From NCBI GenBank assembly GCA_015206785.1, contig JADEZQ010000019.1, positions 1 to 34,221 of the forward strand: a DNA stretch of 34,221 bases. The letters are read 5' to 3'. Position 1 is the first letter of the stretch; each line of letters opens with the position of its first letter. The stretch is from Quinella sp. 2Q5 (lineage in GTDB: Bacteria; Bacillota; Negativicutes; Selenomonadales; Selenomonadaceae). This document shows positions 24,325 through 33,112 of the stretch, piece after piece. The position numbers and the translations under genes are program-made. The notes under the pieces are model-generated. The model saw only the letters and a program-made list of their open reading frames with translations. It searched no databases and was not told the origin of the DNA.

Positions 24325-27300
24325 ATGGACTTTGCCCATCTGCACGTTCACACGCAATACAGCCTGCTCGACGGCGCGGCAAGAATCGGCGAACTGCTCG
24401 ACGCGGCAAAAGCTTTCGGCATGAAGGCTCTGGCGATAACCGACCACGGCACAATGTACGGCGTCGTTCCCTTCTATAAGGCGGCGCGTGCCCGCGGCAT
24501 CAAGCCCATCATCGGTTGCGAAGTTTATGTTGCTCCGCGTTCTCGCTTCGACCGAGACAAGACCGACGACAACAAGTACTACCATCTGATACTGCTGGCG
24601 GAAAACAACGAGGGCTATCGCAACCTGGTCAAGCTGGCGTCTTTGGCGGCAACCGAAGGCTTCTATTACCGCCCGCGCGTCGATAAGGACATCCTGCGCC
24701 AATATCACGGCGGGCTGATTGCGCTGAGTGCTTGCGTCGCCGGCGAAATTCCCCGCGCCATCCGCCACGACGACTTTGACCGCGCACGCGAGCTTATTGC
24801 CGAGTACGTCGACATTTTCGGGCGGGATAATTTTTTTCTGGAGATTCAAGACCACGGGCTCGACAGCGAAGAAAAAGTTCGCCACGCGCTGAAAACTTTC
24901 GCCGCCGAATTCAATCTGCCGCTCGTCGCCACAAACGATTCGCATTACGTCCGCCGCGAGGACGCCAAGTTTCATGACTTGCTGCTTTGCATTCAGACGG
25001 GCAAGACCATCAACGACGAGGGGCGGCTCAAGTTTTCGTCCGACGATTACTATCTCAAGTCCGCCGCGCAGATGCGTGAGCTTTTCGCCGACGTGCCCGA
25101 AGCCTGCGATAACACGTTGAAGATTGCCGAGCGTTGCGACGTCACGATTGATTTCGGGCAGTTCCAAATGCCGCAGTTCCCCCTGCCGAAAGGTTACGCT
25201 GACGCCGCCGACTATTTGCGCGACCTTTGCTATCAACGAGTCGTGGATCGCTACGGTCAGCCCGACGAGGAGATTCGTGAGCGGCTGGAGCATGAGCTGG
25301 AAATTATTCACGCTATGGGCTACGACGGCTACTTCCTCATCGTGCACGACTTCATTGACTTTGCTCGGCGCAATAAAATTCCCGTCGGTCCCGGCAGAGG
25401 CTCGGCGGCGGGCAGTCTCGTTGCCTATCTGCTGGGGATAACGGAACTCGACCCGCTGAAGTATAATCTGCTGTTTGAACGCTTCCTCAACCCCGAACGC
25501 GTCACCCTGCCCGATATCGACGTCGACCTGTGCTATATCCGCCGCGACGAGGTCATCGCTTACGTGCGCGAACGCTACGGTGCCGACAGGGTCTCGCAAA
25601 TCGCAACGTTCGGAACTTTGGCGGCGAAGGCTGCCATCCGCGACGTCGCCCGCGTGAAAGACATTCCCTTTGACGAATCGACGCGCCTGGTCAAAATGAT
25701 TCCAAACACCCTGAACATCACCATCGACGAGGCGTTGAAGTCTTCCAAAGAATTGCGCGACGCCTGCGACACAAACCAAACCACGCGCGAAATCATTGAC
25801 GCCGCCCGAAAGCTCGAAGGTCTGCCGCGGCACATATCCGTTCACGCGGCGGGCGTGGTCATCTCGAAAATCCCGCTCGACCAAATCGTTCCGCTTCAGC
25901 TGTCAAACGGTGCGCTCATCACCCAATACGACAAAGACATCGTCGAAGAGCTCGGCTTGTTGAAGATGGACTTCCTCGGACTGCGCACGCTGACGATTAT
26001 GGCGCAGACGGCGGCGAACATCAAAGCCACGCGCGGCATCGAATTCGACCTGACGAAAATTCCCCTGCGTGACGCTAAGACTGCAGCAATGCTCTCGGCC
26101 GGCAAGACGGGCGCGGTCTTCCAAATGGAATCGGCGGGCATGACCAATCTGGTCAAAGATCTGCGTCCCGAATGTTTTGAGGACTTGATCCCGACCGTCG
26201 CGCTGTATCGACCGGGACCGCTCGGCTCCGGCATGGTGGAAGACTTCATCGCCGGCAAACACGGCCGCAAAGTCAAAGAATATCTGCACCCCAAGCTTGA
26301 ACCAATCCTGCGCGAAACCTTCGGCGTCATCTTGTATCAGGAGCAGGTGATGCAAATCGTGCAGACGCTGGCGGGCTTCACGCTCGGTCAGGCGGATATC
26401 CTTCGCCGCGCAATGGGCAAGAAGAAGGCTTCTATCCTCATGGCGCAACGGGAAAATTTTCTGCGCGGCTGTAAAGTCAACGGCGTCGACCAATCGCTGG
26501 CGGAAAAAATTTTCGACCTGCTCGCTAAGTTCGCGGACTACGGCTTCAACAAATCTCACTCGGCGGCGTACGGTTTGCTTGCCTGGCAGACGGCGTGGCT
26601 TAAGGCGCACTATCCCACCGAATACATGGCTGCCACACTCAGCGGCACGCCCGACGCCGACAAAGTTTCCGCTTACATTGAGCTGGCTCGGCGCATGGGC
26701 ATAAAAATTCTTCCGCCCGACATAAACATCAGCGAGGCGCGTTTCACTGTGGACGGCGAGGCGATTCGCTTCGGATTGGCGGCGATAAAATCTGTCGGGG
26801 AAACTGCCGTTGCCACAATCATCGCGGAACGTGAGCGCGGCAATTTCAAATCGCTGGCGAATTTTTGCGGGCGGCTCGATCCCAAAAATGTTTCGCGGCG
26901 TGCTACGGAGAACCTCATCAAGTGCGGCGCGTTCGACAGCCTGGACAAGCGACGCTCGGATTTGCTCGGCTCTCTGTCGTCGGTGATGGTCAGCGGCTGG
27001 CAACGGCAACAGGAACGCATGAGCGGCGCAATCAATCTCTTCGGCGACGACGAACTCGATCAAACGCTCGGCACCGTCCCCGCTCAATCCGTGCCAATGC
27101 AAACGATTCTGGCTTGGGAGAGGGAGACGCTCGGCTTCTACGTTTCGGGTCACCCGCTGGATCCTTACCGCGAAATTATTTCCGCGCTCAAGTCCGCCGG
27201 CAACCTCGGCAACAAAATCGGCAAGCGCGTCAAAGTCGGCGGCATAATTCGCGAAGTTCGACAAATCACCACAAAGAAGGGCGACCGCATGGCTTTCGTC

Positions 27301-27687
27301 ACGCTGGAGGATTTCGACGCGATGATTAACGTCACGATCTTCCCGAACGTTTTCTATCACGTGATGAATGATCTTGTTGTCGATGATGTCGTCGTCGTCA
27401 GCGGCCGCGTGGAAAAGTCCGGCGACGGGCTTCAGGTGCTGGCGGACAGTTGCGTCAAGGCGAACGTCTATGCTCCGGATTTTTGGCTGAACATTCCCGC
27501 CGCACTCGACACGCCGACGATACGCGACGCTCTGAAAAAAATTTTTGCCGAATACGCGGGCGACAGCTCGGTTTATCTTTTGCAACGCGGCAAATGGACA
27601 CGGCTCGCCCCGAAAATCGCTGACGGTCCCGAATTGCGCGGCGCACTGAAAAATTTGCTCGGCGCGGAAAATATTCGGCTGTACTGA
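24325..27687 (+). CDS. dnaE: DNA polymerase III alpha subunit
   Basis: Replicative C-family polymerase. At 1120 residues it matches bacterial DnaE (E. coli 1160). Domains in order: PHP domain from the start (FAHLHVHTQYSLLDGAARIGEL, then TDHGTM and the FYYRPRVDKD region), the palm with GPGRGSAAGSLVAYLLGI near 355-372 and the catalytic PDIDVDL at 396-402 (Asp399/Asp401), fingers with ISVHAAGVV, VALYRPGPLGSGM, LYQEQVMQI, KSHSAAYGLLAWQTAWLKAHYP, a helix-hairpin-helix region, and an OB fold (VKVGGIIREVRQITTKKGDRM) near the C-terminus. The ATG 24325 follows GGAGGAGG (24308-24315) by nine bases; a short in-frame extension upstream overlaps the promoter. It is transcribed alone or with weak read-through downstream. 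Confidence 0.97.
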   Translation: MDFAHLHVHTQYSLLDGAARIGELLDAAKAFGMKALAITDHGTMYGVVPFYKAARARGIKPIIGCEVYVAPRSRFDRDKTDDNKYYHLILLAENNEGYRNLVKLASLAATEGFYYRPRVDKDILRQYHGGLIALSACVAGEIPRAIRHDDFDRARELIAEYVDIFGRDNFFLEIQDHGLDSEEKVRHALKTFAAEFNLPLVATNDSHYVRREDAKFHDLLLCIQTGKTINDEGRLKFSSDDYYLKSAAQMRELFADVPEACDNTLKIAERCDVTIDFGQFQMPQFPLPKGYADAADYLRDLCYQRVVDRYGQPDEEIRERLEHELEIIHAMGYDGYFLIVHDFIDFARRNKIPVGPGRGSAAGSLVAYLLGITELDPLKYNLLFERFLNPERVTLPDIDVDLCYIRRDEVIAYVRERYGADRVSQIATFGTLAAKAAIRDVARVKDIPFDESTRLVKMIPNTLNITIDEALKSSKELRDACDTNQTTREIIDAARKLEGLPRHISVHAAGVVISKIPLDQIVPLQLSNGALITQYDKDIVEELGLLKMDFLGLRTLTIMAQTAANIKATRGIEFDLTKIPLRDAKTAAMLSAGKTGAVFQMESAGMTNLVKDLRPECFEDLIPTVALYRPGPLGSGMVEDFIAGKHGRKVKEYLHPKLEPILRETFGVILYQEQVMQIVQTLAGFTLGQADILRRAMGKKKASILMAQRENFLRGCKVNGVDQSLAEKIFDLLAKFADYGFNKSHSAAYGLLAWQTAWLKAHYPTEYMAATLSGTPDADKVSAYIELARRMGIKILPPDINISEARFTVDGEAIRFGLAAIKSVGETAVATIIAERERGNFKSLANFCGRLDPKNVSRRATENLIKCGAFDSLDKRRSDLLGSLSSVMVSGWQRQQERMSGAINLFGDDELDQTLGTVPAQSVPMQTILAWERETLGFYVSGHPLDPYREIISALKSAGNLGNKIGKRVKVGGIIREVRQITTKKGDRMAFVTLEDFDAMINVTIFPNVFYHVMNDLVVDDVVVVSGRVEKSGDGLQVLADSCVKANVYAPDFWLNIPAALDTPTIRDALKKIFAEYAGDSSVYLLQRGKWTRLAPKIADGPELRGALKNLLGAENIRLY

Positions 27688-27705
27688 CGACGGCTCGGCA
27701 AACTT

Positions 27706-27734
27706 TTGACAACGCGTTGCAACAAATCTATAAT
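27706..27734 (+). promoter_or_regulatory. consensus promoter for the D,D-carboxypeptidase gene
   Basis: TTGACA (27706-27711), 17-base spacer, TATAAT (27729-27734): a perfect sigma-70 consensus in both boxes and spacing, 18 bases after dnaE ends. Confidence 0.85.
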
Positions 27735-27767
27735 CAAGCGGAATTCTTCTGCTGAGGAGAGATGCAC

Positions 27768-29054
27768 TTGAACTGCAAAAAATTTTTGGCGGCACTGACG
27801 GCGGCGGTGATGTTCGTCGTCGTGGCGGAGGCTGCGCCCGAAGGTCGAATGCCCGCTTCGGAGCTGATGCGCCTGGACGAAGCACCTCGCGGCGAAATTG
27901 TTCGCCAGTTGCCGCAAACGTTCACGTCGGAGAACTCCGGGCTCAATCCAGGCTATTCGGTCACGCCCGTGCAAAACACTCGACCCGTCGCGCCCGATGA
28001 TCCCCTGCCCAACGTCACGGCGGCCGCGGCTATCGTCATTGAGGCTTCCACCGGACACGTCCTCTACGAACGCAACGCCGATCAACGAATGTTCCCCGCT
28101 TCAACCACCAAAATGATGACGCTCATCACCGCGCTGGAGAGCAATCAACTCGACGAGATCGTCACCGTCGGTCCCGGTGCCTACAATGCAGACGGCTCGA
28201 CGCTGTGGCTTGATGTCGGCGAAAAAATTCCGCTCGGCGAACTTCTCTACGGCATGATGCTAATCAGCGGCAACGACGGCGCGATTGCCATTGCCGAACA
28301 CTGCGGCGGCACCGTTGCCGATTTCGCGGCGAAGATGACGGCTCGTGCTCAGGAACTCGGTTGCACCGGCACCAACTTCACCAACGCAAACGGTCTGCCC
28401 GACGCCAACCACTACACCACCGCCCGCGACCTGGCGATTATGGCGGCGCATGGTTTCACGTTGCCGCACTTCGAAGAGATTGTCAGCGCGAAGGAAGTTT
28501 CGTTCGGCTGGATTCACGACAGCACCAAGCTCCTGCGCAACGAAAACCAAATGCTCTGGCTCTATCGCGGCTGCAACGGCGTCAAGACCGGCTACACCGA
28601 AGCGGCGGGCAGATGTCTTGTCACTGCCGCCAAACAGAACGGCGTTCAACTCATCGCCGTCGTGTTGGACAGCCTCTACATCTGGAACGATTCGCTGTTC
28701 CTGCTTGATTACGGTTTCGGGCGCGTGTCGTCACAGACGCTCATTGAGACGGGGCAGGTCGTCAAAACTCTGCCGATAATTTCCGGACGGCGCAAATCCA
28801 TGCAGGTCAAGACTGCGGGCGAAATCATCATGCCCGTGTTCGACGGCGGCGAGAGCAACGCTTACAGCCTTGTCTACGATTTGCCCGACGCTTTGACGGC
28901 ACCGATAAAGAGCGGCGAGACTATCGGCAAGATACGCGTGGTGTTGCCCGACGGACGTGAGGCGGCTTCCGTGGACGTGGTCACGACGCTCGACGTGGAG
29001 CAGAAGTCGTTCTTCCGTTTGTTGCTGGATAAAATTCGCGGGCTCTTCGTATGA
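27768..29054 (+). CDS. D-alanyl-D-alanine carboxypeptidase (PBP5/DacF family)
   Basis: Trims the terminal D-Ala from peptidoglycan stem peptides outside the inner membrane. The 428-residue protein begins with a signal peptide (KKFLAALTAAVMFVVVAEAA), then a peptidase S11 domain with all three penicillin-binding motifs: STTK with the nucleophile at Ser112, SGN at 167-169, and KTG at 273-275. After about residue 310 comes the beta-rich PBP5 C-terminal domain, and it ends with FFRLLLDKIRGLFV, an amphipathic helix that anchors PBP5-type enzymes to the membrane. TTG 27768 is preferred because it is eight bases from GAGGAG (27754-27759); the ATG at 27762 is only two away. The perfect promoter suggests strong constant expression. 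Confidence 0.92.
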   Translation: MNCKKFLAALTAAVMFVVVAEAAPEGRMPASELMRLDEAPRGEIVRQLPQTFTSENSGLNPGYSVTPVQNTRPVAPDDPLPNVTAAAAIVIEASTGHVLYERNADQRMFPASTTKMMTLITALESNQLDEIVTVGPGAYNADGSTLWLDVGEKIPLGELLYGMMLISGNDGAIAIAEHCGGTVADFAAKMTARAQELGCTGTNFTNANGLPDANHYTTARDLAIMAAHGFTLPHFEEIVSAKEVSFGWIHDSTKLLRNENQMLWLYRGCNGVKTGYTEAAGRCLVTAAKQNGVQLIAVVLDSLYIWNDSLFLLDYGFGRVSSQTLIETGQVVKTLPIISGRRKSMQVKTAGEIIMPVFDGGESNAYSLVYDLPDALTAPIKSGETIGKIRVVLPDGREAASVDVVTTLDVEQKSFFRLLLDKIRGLFV

Positions 29055-29096
29055 TGGCGCGTCGTCTGTTGACTGCGTCTGCTGACAGCGGCGGGT

Positions 29097-29196
29097 GATG
29101 ACTGCGACTGCGTCGGCGTCTGCTCACTGCTTTCGTGTTTATATCTACTTTCTTTTGCTGGCAATGCGCGGTTGTGTTATCAGCTAAGGAGACGGG
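29097..29196 (+). repeat. dispersed hairpin element, copy C (short unit)
   Basis: The short form seen in the second half of copy A: GATGACTGCG at 29097, then CTACTTTCTTTTG, GGCAATGCGCGGTTGTG, and TATCAGCTAAGGAGACGGG to 29196. A partial extra left end (GTTGACTGCGTCTGC) lies just before it, near 29068. It lacks the three stems of the long form. The gap 29055-29232 holds no gene; the element ends about 20 bases before the ribosome binding site of the next gene. Confidence 0.75.
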
Positions 29197-29232
29197 TGAC
29201 GGGCGACGAACTTTTTTGGGAGGGTGATTGAT

Positions 29233-29640
29233 ATGAGCGAGAGAACCGATTTGGCGGACGGATTGCACCGCAAGGGCTACAGCTGTGCGCAGGCGGTGGC
29301 GGTAGCTTGTGCGGATTTGGTTGACGTGGACAAGGCGACTCTCTTCCGCGCGATGGAAGGCTTCGGCTTCGGCATGGGCACGGCTGATGGAGTTTGCGGC
29401 GCATTGAGCGGCGGGCTGATGATTGCGGGGTTGAAGAACAGTTCGGGGAATTTGACTGCCCCCAAGACCAAAGCGTCCACGATGAAAATTTCCAAGGCGA
29501 TGCTCACAAATTTCCGCGACAAGTGCGGAGCAATCGTCTGCCGAGAACTCAAGGGGCTCGACACGGGCAAGATGATCTGCTCGTGCCCCGAATGCATCAA
29601 ACACGGCGTCGAAGTCGTTGAAGAGACTTTCGCCCGATGA
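29233..29640 (+). CDS. C_GCAxxG_C_C family protein
   Basis: A 135-residue Cys-rich protein of the C_GCAxxG_C_C family (PF09719 type), thought to be redox-active or metal-binding but without a proven function. The conserved Cys pattern is visible: GYSCAQAVAVAC near 16-27, GVCGALSGGLMIAG near 53-66 (the GCAxxG motif, here CGALSGG), RDKCGAIVCREL near 95-106, and a closing CSCPECIKHG near 117-126. The mix of Gly-rich helix and spaced Cys suggests a bound cluster or disulfide relay (inference). ATG 29233 is eight bases from GGGAGGG; a GTG at 29224 lies inside that site. Its TGA overlaps the ATG of the lipase gene, so the two are coupled. Confidence 0.85.
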   Translation: MSERTDLADGLHRKGYSCAQAVAVACADLVDVDKATLFRAMEGFGFGMGTADGVCGALSGGLMIAGLKNSSGNLTAPKTKASTMKISKAMLTNFRDKCGAIVCRELKGLDTGKMICSCPECIKHGVEVVEETFAR

Positions 29641-30899
29641 AAAAATTTTTGCTGGTGCTGGCTTTGTTGCTGGCAATGACGAACGCGGCAACCGCTTCCG
29701 AACTCGACGCGGCGGACATTCGCCTGACGTGCGCAATGTGTTCGTTTGGGGCTTACTCAAGCGACGAGAGCTACCTTATGCGTTCGCTGCTAAACGCTCG
29801 CGGCTGGACGATTGAAAAAATTTCCACCAACTCGGCGCGTGCCGATGCCAAAGGCTATCTGGTTAGTCGCGGCGACGTGAAGATTTTGGCGATTGCCGGA
29901 ACCGAGACGCTCAAGGACGTCGAAGTTGATTTCCGATTCGGGCGCGTGAATTTGAACGACAACACCACGCTCGACGAGGACGATAAGGCTTCCGCCGACA
30001 AGCTCTTTGTGCACCGCGGCTTCCGAGATTATGCCGACGTGGTTTTGAGCGAGGGGCTAGGCGAGAGATTGATGGCGTCGCTGAAAAAAAATCCGAACGA
30101 GACGCTGTACCTTACGGGGCACTCTTTGGGCGGGGCGGTGGCGATTGTTGCGGGCATTCGGCTCACCGACCGCGGCGTCGACAAAAATCGTCTGCAAGTG
30201 ATCACGTTCGGCTCACCCGCCGTAGGCTCGCGTGCTCTGGCAAAAACTTACGCCGACCGACTTAATCTCACGCGCGTGGCGATGAAAGGCGACGTCCTGA
30301 AGAAATCCCTGCGGGCTCTGGGCTACGTGCAGTTCGGGCAAACGATTGAGTATCGCCAGAGCCTTGACGACAACCACTTTGAACACAAGATGGCGGTCTA
30401 TCTCGATTGCGCCTTCCGCGATTATTACGCCGCTGGCGGAAACCTTCGCCACGACAGCTCCGACAAAGTTCCCGCCAAGATTTACGCCGCGCCGCTCATC
30501 GTGCTAAAGGGTGGCTTAAGCAAACCCGACCGCGAATTGATTCTGCTCGCGCTCGACGACAGCCTAGCCAATCACTTCGGCAACGTGACCTTCGCCGACG
30601 AACGCAGCGTTGAGCTAAAGGAGAAGGACATTCCCGACGGCAACTTCAACGAGTTCATTGCCGCCGCCCGCGACCGTGATTGCCGATACGTGCTGATTCG
30701 GATTCTTCGCGCAAAAAAAATTCGTGACGCGCCGTTGGGTGATCGGCTCGTCACGCTGGAAGAAATTGTTTTGGACGCGAACGGCTTCCCGCTGTCAATG
30801 CAGACGTCGGGTGCGTCCACGGAAAATCTGACGATATTCGAGGCGGCGTTGACTGCACAAGAATCACTCAACGCAACGCTCAAGTCAGCAATCAAATAA
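29637..30899 (+). CDS. secreted class 3 lipase-like protein
   Basis: A 420-residue protein with a signal peptide (MKKFLLVLALLLAMTNAATA, cleavage after about residue 20) and a lipase class 3 (PF01764) fold: VKILAIAGTE (81-90), FVHRGFRDYADVVL (oxyanion region, 124-137), the nucleophile elbow TLYLTGHSLGGAVAI with Ser163, VITFGSPAVGS (188-198) and an acid candidate in VAMKGDVLKKSL. The catalytic His probably lies in DDNHFEHKMAVY near 245-255. Residues after 290 form a separate domain I do not recognise. Substrate unknown: lipid or another ester outside the inner membrane. The ATG overlaps the previous stop by four bases. Its 3' end overlaps hisS by eight bases with no terminator between. Confidence 0.82.
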   Translation: MKKFLLVLALLLAMTNAATASELDAADIRLTCAMCSFGAYSSDESYLMRSLLNARGWTIEKISTNSARADAKGYLVSRGDVKILAIAGTETLKDVEVDFRFGRVNLNDNTTLDEDDKASADKLFVHRGFRDYADVVLSEGLGERLMASLKKNPNETLYLTGHSLGGAVAIVAGIRLTDRGVDKNRLQVITFGSPAVGSRALAKTYADRLNLTRVAMKGDVLKKSLRALGYVQFGQTIEYRQSLDDNHFEHKMAVYLDCAFRDYYAAGGNLRHDSSDKVPAKIYAAPLIVLKGGLSKPDRELILLALDDSLANHFGNVTFADERSVELKEKDIPDGNFNEFIAAARDRDCRYVLIRILRAKKIRDAPLGDRLVTLEEIVLDANGFPLSMQTSGASTENLTIFEAALTAQESLNATLKSAIK

Positions 30900-32142
30900 T
30901 TTTCGCGGAGACTTCCGCGACGGGGATTCTCTCCTGCGCGGCGGTCTCCAAATTTTTTACGGTGACGGTTGACGTGGCGACTTCCTCTTCGCCGACGATG
31001 AGCGCGAACCTTGCGCCCGACTTCGCCGCCGCCTTCATCTGAGCCTTCATGCTCTTTGAGCCGAAGTCCATTGCTGCGGGGATATTCAGCCGCCGCAAAT
31101 CCGTCAGCAATTTGAATGCATACGCTTCAGCTTCGGTGCCGCCGCTCACGACGAACGCGGTGATTTTTTTTGCGTTGACGGGCAACAGCCGCTGAAGTTC
31201 CAACGCCAACAAAATCCGTTCCAAGCCCGCCGCAAACCCGACTGCAGGAGTGTCGGAGCCGCCAATCTCGCGAACCAGTCCGTCGTAGCGACCGCCGCCG
31301 GCAACTGCCGATTGCGCACCCAGCGGAGCGTACTGAATTTCGAACGCCGTCTTCGTGTAATAGTCCAGCCCGCGCACCAGCCGATTGTCAACGACGAACT
31401 CAACGCCCGCCGCCGTCAGAAATTTTTTCACCGCGGCAAAATGTTCGCGGCATTCGTCGCAAAGGCAAGTTTCAATCTTCGGCGCGTCGTCCATAAAATC
31501 TTTGAACCCGTCAACCTTGCAGTCGAGGATACGCAGAGGATTTTTCTCCAGCCGCCGCCGACAGTCCGCGCAAAGTTCGTCAGCGTTCTCCGTGAAATAC
31601 TCGGTGAGCTTGCGTCGCCAGATGGGTCGGCATTTCGGGCAACCGACGGTGTTAATTTTCAGCGTCAGGTCATTCAGCCCCAGGCTCAACAAAAATTCCC
31701 GCGCCAACAAAATTATCTCGGCGTCCACAGCGGGATTCTTCTCGCCGATTGCTTCCACGCCGAACTGATGGAACTCGCGCAGACGTCCCGCTTGCGGTCG
31801 GTCATATCTGAACATCGAGCCGACGTAGAAAAGTTTCGTCAAGCCGCCGTTGCCGTAAAGTTTGTTCTGCAGATACGCGCGAACGACTGACGCGGTGTTT
31901 TCCGGGCGCAGGGTTATGGAACGGTCGCCGCGGTCGGTGAAGGTGTACATCTCCTTGTCGACGACGTCGGTACCCTCGCCTATGCCGCGCAGAAAAAGTT
32001 CCGTGTGCTCAAAGGTCGGCGTGCGAATTTCCTCGTAGCCGTAGACTTCACACAGCGCACGGATTTTATTTTCCAGCCAAAGCCAATGACGCGTCTGCTC
32101 CGGCAAAATATCTTTAGTGCCTCTCGGTGCATTGGTCAGCAA
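30892..32142 (-). CDS. hisS: histidine--tRNA ligase
   Basis: Charges tRNA-His. The 416-residue class II synthetase shows motif 1 (RTPTFEHTELFLRGIG near 40-55), motif 2 (LFYVGSMFRYDRPQAGRLREFHQFGVE near 104-130), the His-specific LVRGLDYYTKTAFEI near 256-270 and AGGGRYDGLV, motif 3 (VGFAAGLERILLAL near 300), and the C-terminal anticodon-binding domain. A Cys-rich insert (CPKC, CADC, CLCDEC) between residues 170 and 235 is usual in Firmicute HisRS. The start is TTG at 32142, eight bases after GAGGAG; it begins 12 bases after the PARG gene stops, so they are cotranscribed. No T-box leader is seen. It converges with the lipase gene. Confidence 0.96.
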   Translation of the reverse strand: MLTNAPRGTKDILPEQTRHWLWLENKIRALCEVYGYEEIRTPTFEHTELFLRGIGEGTDVVDKEMYTFTDRGDRSITLRPENTASVVRAYLQNKLYGNGGLTKLFYVGSMFRYDRPQAGRLREFHQFGVEAIGEKNPAVDAEIILLAREFLLSLGLNDLTLKINTVGCPKCRPIWRRKLTEYFTENADELCADCRRRLEKNPLRILDCKVDGFKDFMDDAPKIETCLCDECREHFAAVKKFLTAAGVEFVVDNRLVRGLDYYTKTAFEIQYAPLGAQSAVAGGGRYDGLVREIGGSDTPAVGFAAGLERILLALELQRLLPVNAKKITAFVVSGGTEAEAYAFKLLTDLRRLNIPAAMDFGSKSMKAQMKAAAKSGARFALIVGEEEVATSTVTVKNLETAAQERIPVAEVSAKII

Positions 32143-32154
32143 AGTATCAGCTCC

Positions 32155-32964
32155 TCATGTCAAAATTTTTTTGAACGCGTTGAAGTTTTCAATCTCGTTG
32201 GCGCGGCAATAGATGGCGAAGACGATTTCCTCAAAGCAACCGTCGAATTCGGGCAGAATTTTTTTGTACGCGCGGGCAACGACTTCGGGGTTATTGCAGA
32301 AGGCTCCGCAACCGAACGCGCCCGTTACGAAGATATCTGCGCCGTGATGAGCGACGACCGCGAACATGTGCCGCAGTCTGGATTCGTGCAAGGCGAACAG
32401 CTCTTCGTCGGAGATTTGATGTTCGTGCAGATTCGGCGCGGCAATCGTCACCACGTCCACCAAATCCCATCTGTCGCGCGGCAGACGAACGGGGCGGTCG
32501 ATGTCGCTCTTGCACACGACGATTTCGGGCGTGTATAGGCAGGCATCGTCGCTGAGGGGATTGAACTGCTTGCGGTTGACGTTGTAGTAGCGTCTGAAGT
32601 TCTCGTCGGTCGCCAGCACGGGATAGAGCGTCGTACAGCGGCAAAGAGCCTCCTCCTGCGCGCGCGAACCGTGTTTGACGCCGCCGCCGGGATTCGTCGC
32701 CGAAGCGAAATTGTGAACGGCAATCTTCAGCTCAAGGTAGCGTCTCTGCATGGATATCGCCGCGTCCAATGTCCGCCGCCTCACCACGGAAATTTTTGTC
32801 CGCTTATATCTGCGTTCGGCGGTCGGCGGATAATCTTGCGCACCATAGAAGACCGTCCCCTTAATCGAATCGGCAATCGCCTGCTTCAAATTCTCGTCGG
32901 TCGTGTAAAAATTTTCCGTGTCGCGAAAAACTTCAACCATCTCGCCCTTAGTCACGTATGCCAT
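32155..32964 (-). CDS. PARG-type macrodomain protein (TIGR02452 / DUF2263)
   Basis: A 269-residue protein of the microbial poly(ADP-ribose) glycohydrolase family, which removes ADP-ribose from proteins or polymers. The family signature GGG-x(6-8)-QEE is present: GGG at 93-95 and QEE at 103-105, seven residues apart, within the stretch NFASATNPGGG. Upstream is an N-terminal helical part (TENFYTTDENLKQAIADSI), and downstream VTIAAPNL and FVTGAFGCGAFCNNP near 218-230 (the phosphate-binding loop of the macrodomain). The ATG at 32964 follows GGAGG by 11 bases. It is the first gene of a two-gene unit with hisS. Its natural substrate here is unknown: no ADP-ribosyltransferase is encoded in this window. 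Confidence 0.88.
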   Translation of the reverse strand: MAYVTKGEMVEVFRDTENFYTTDENLKQAIADSIKGTVFYGAQDYPPTAERRYKRTKISVVRRRTLDAAISMQRRYLELKIAVHNFASATNPGGGVKHGSRAQEEALCRCTTLYPVLATDENFRRYYNVNRKQFNPLSDDACLYTPEIVVCKSDIDRPVRLPRDRWDLVDVVTIAAPNLHEHQISDEELFALHESRLRHMFAVVAHHGADIFVTGAFGCGAFCNNPEVVARAYKKILPEFDGCFEEIVFAIYCRANEIENFNAFKKILT

Positions 32965-33002
32965 TTTGTCAATCGCCTCCTTTGGTTATATGCGTCAAGG
33001 CA

Positions 33003-33031
33003 ATCTTACATTGCAACCTAATCAAAGTCAA
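33003..33031 (-). promoter_or_regulatory. promoter for the PARG-hisS unit
   Basis: On the minus strand: TTGACT (33026-33031), 17-base spacer, TAAGAT (33003-33008). The predicted start is near 32996, leaving a leader of about 30 bases. Confidence 0.6.
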
Positions 33032-33080
33032 ATCTCGGCTCGCAATTGGTTAAAGCAACCGCTACGACTGCCGCCCAATC

Positions 33081-33112
33081 AAAAACCCCCGCACTTCCGC
33101 ACGGGGATTTTT
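33081..33112. terminator. intrinsic terminator-type hairpin
   Basis: CCCCG and CGGGG pair around a ten-base loop, with AAAAA on the left and TTTTT on the right, so it could work in either direction. No annotated gene ends here, which hints at an unannotated transcript from the region 33113-33636 or simply an insulator for the minus-strand unit. Confidence 0.6.

Noticed and set aside
24187-27885. Two long open frames (565 and 660 codons) antisense to dnaE
   Set aside because: They lie fully on the other strand of a clear dnaE, have no recognisable domains and arise from codon bias.
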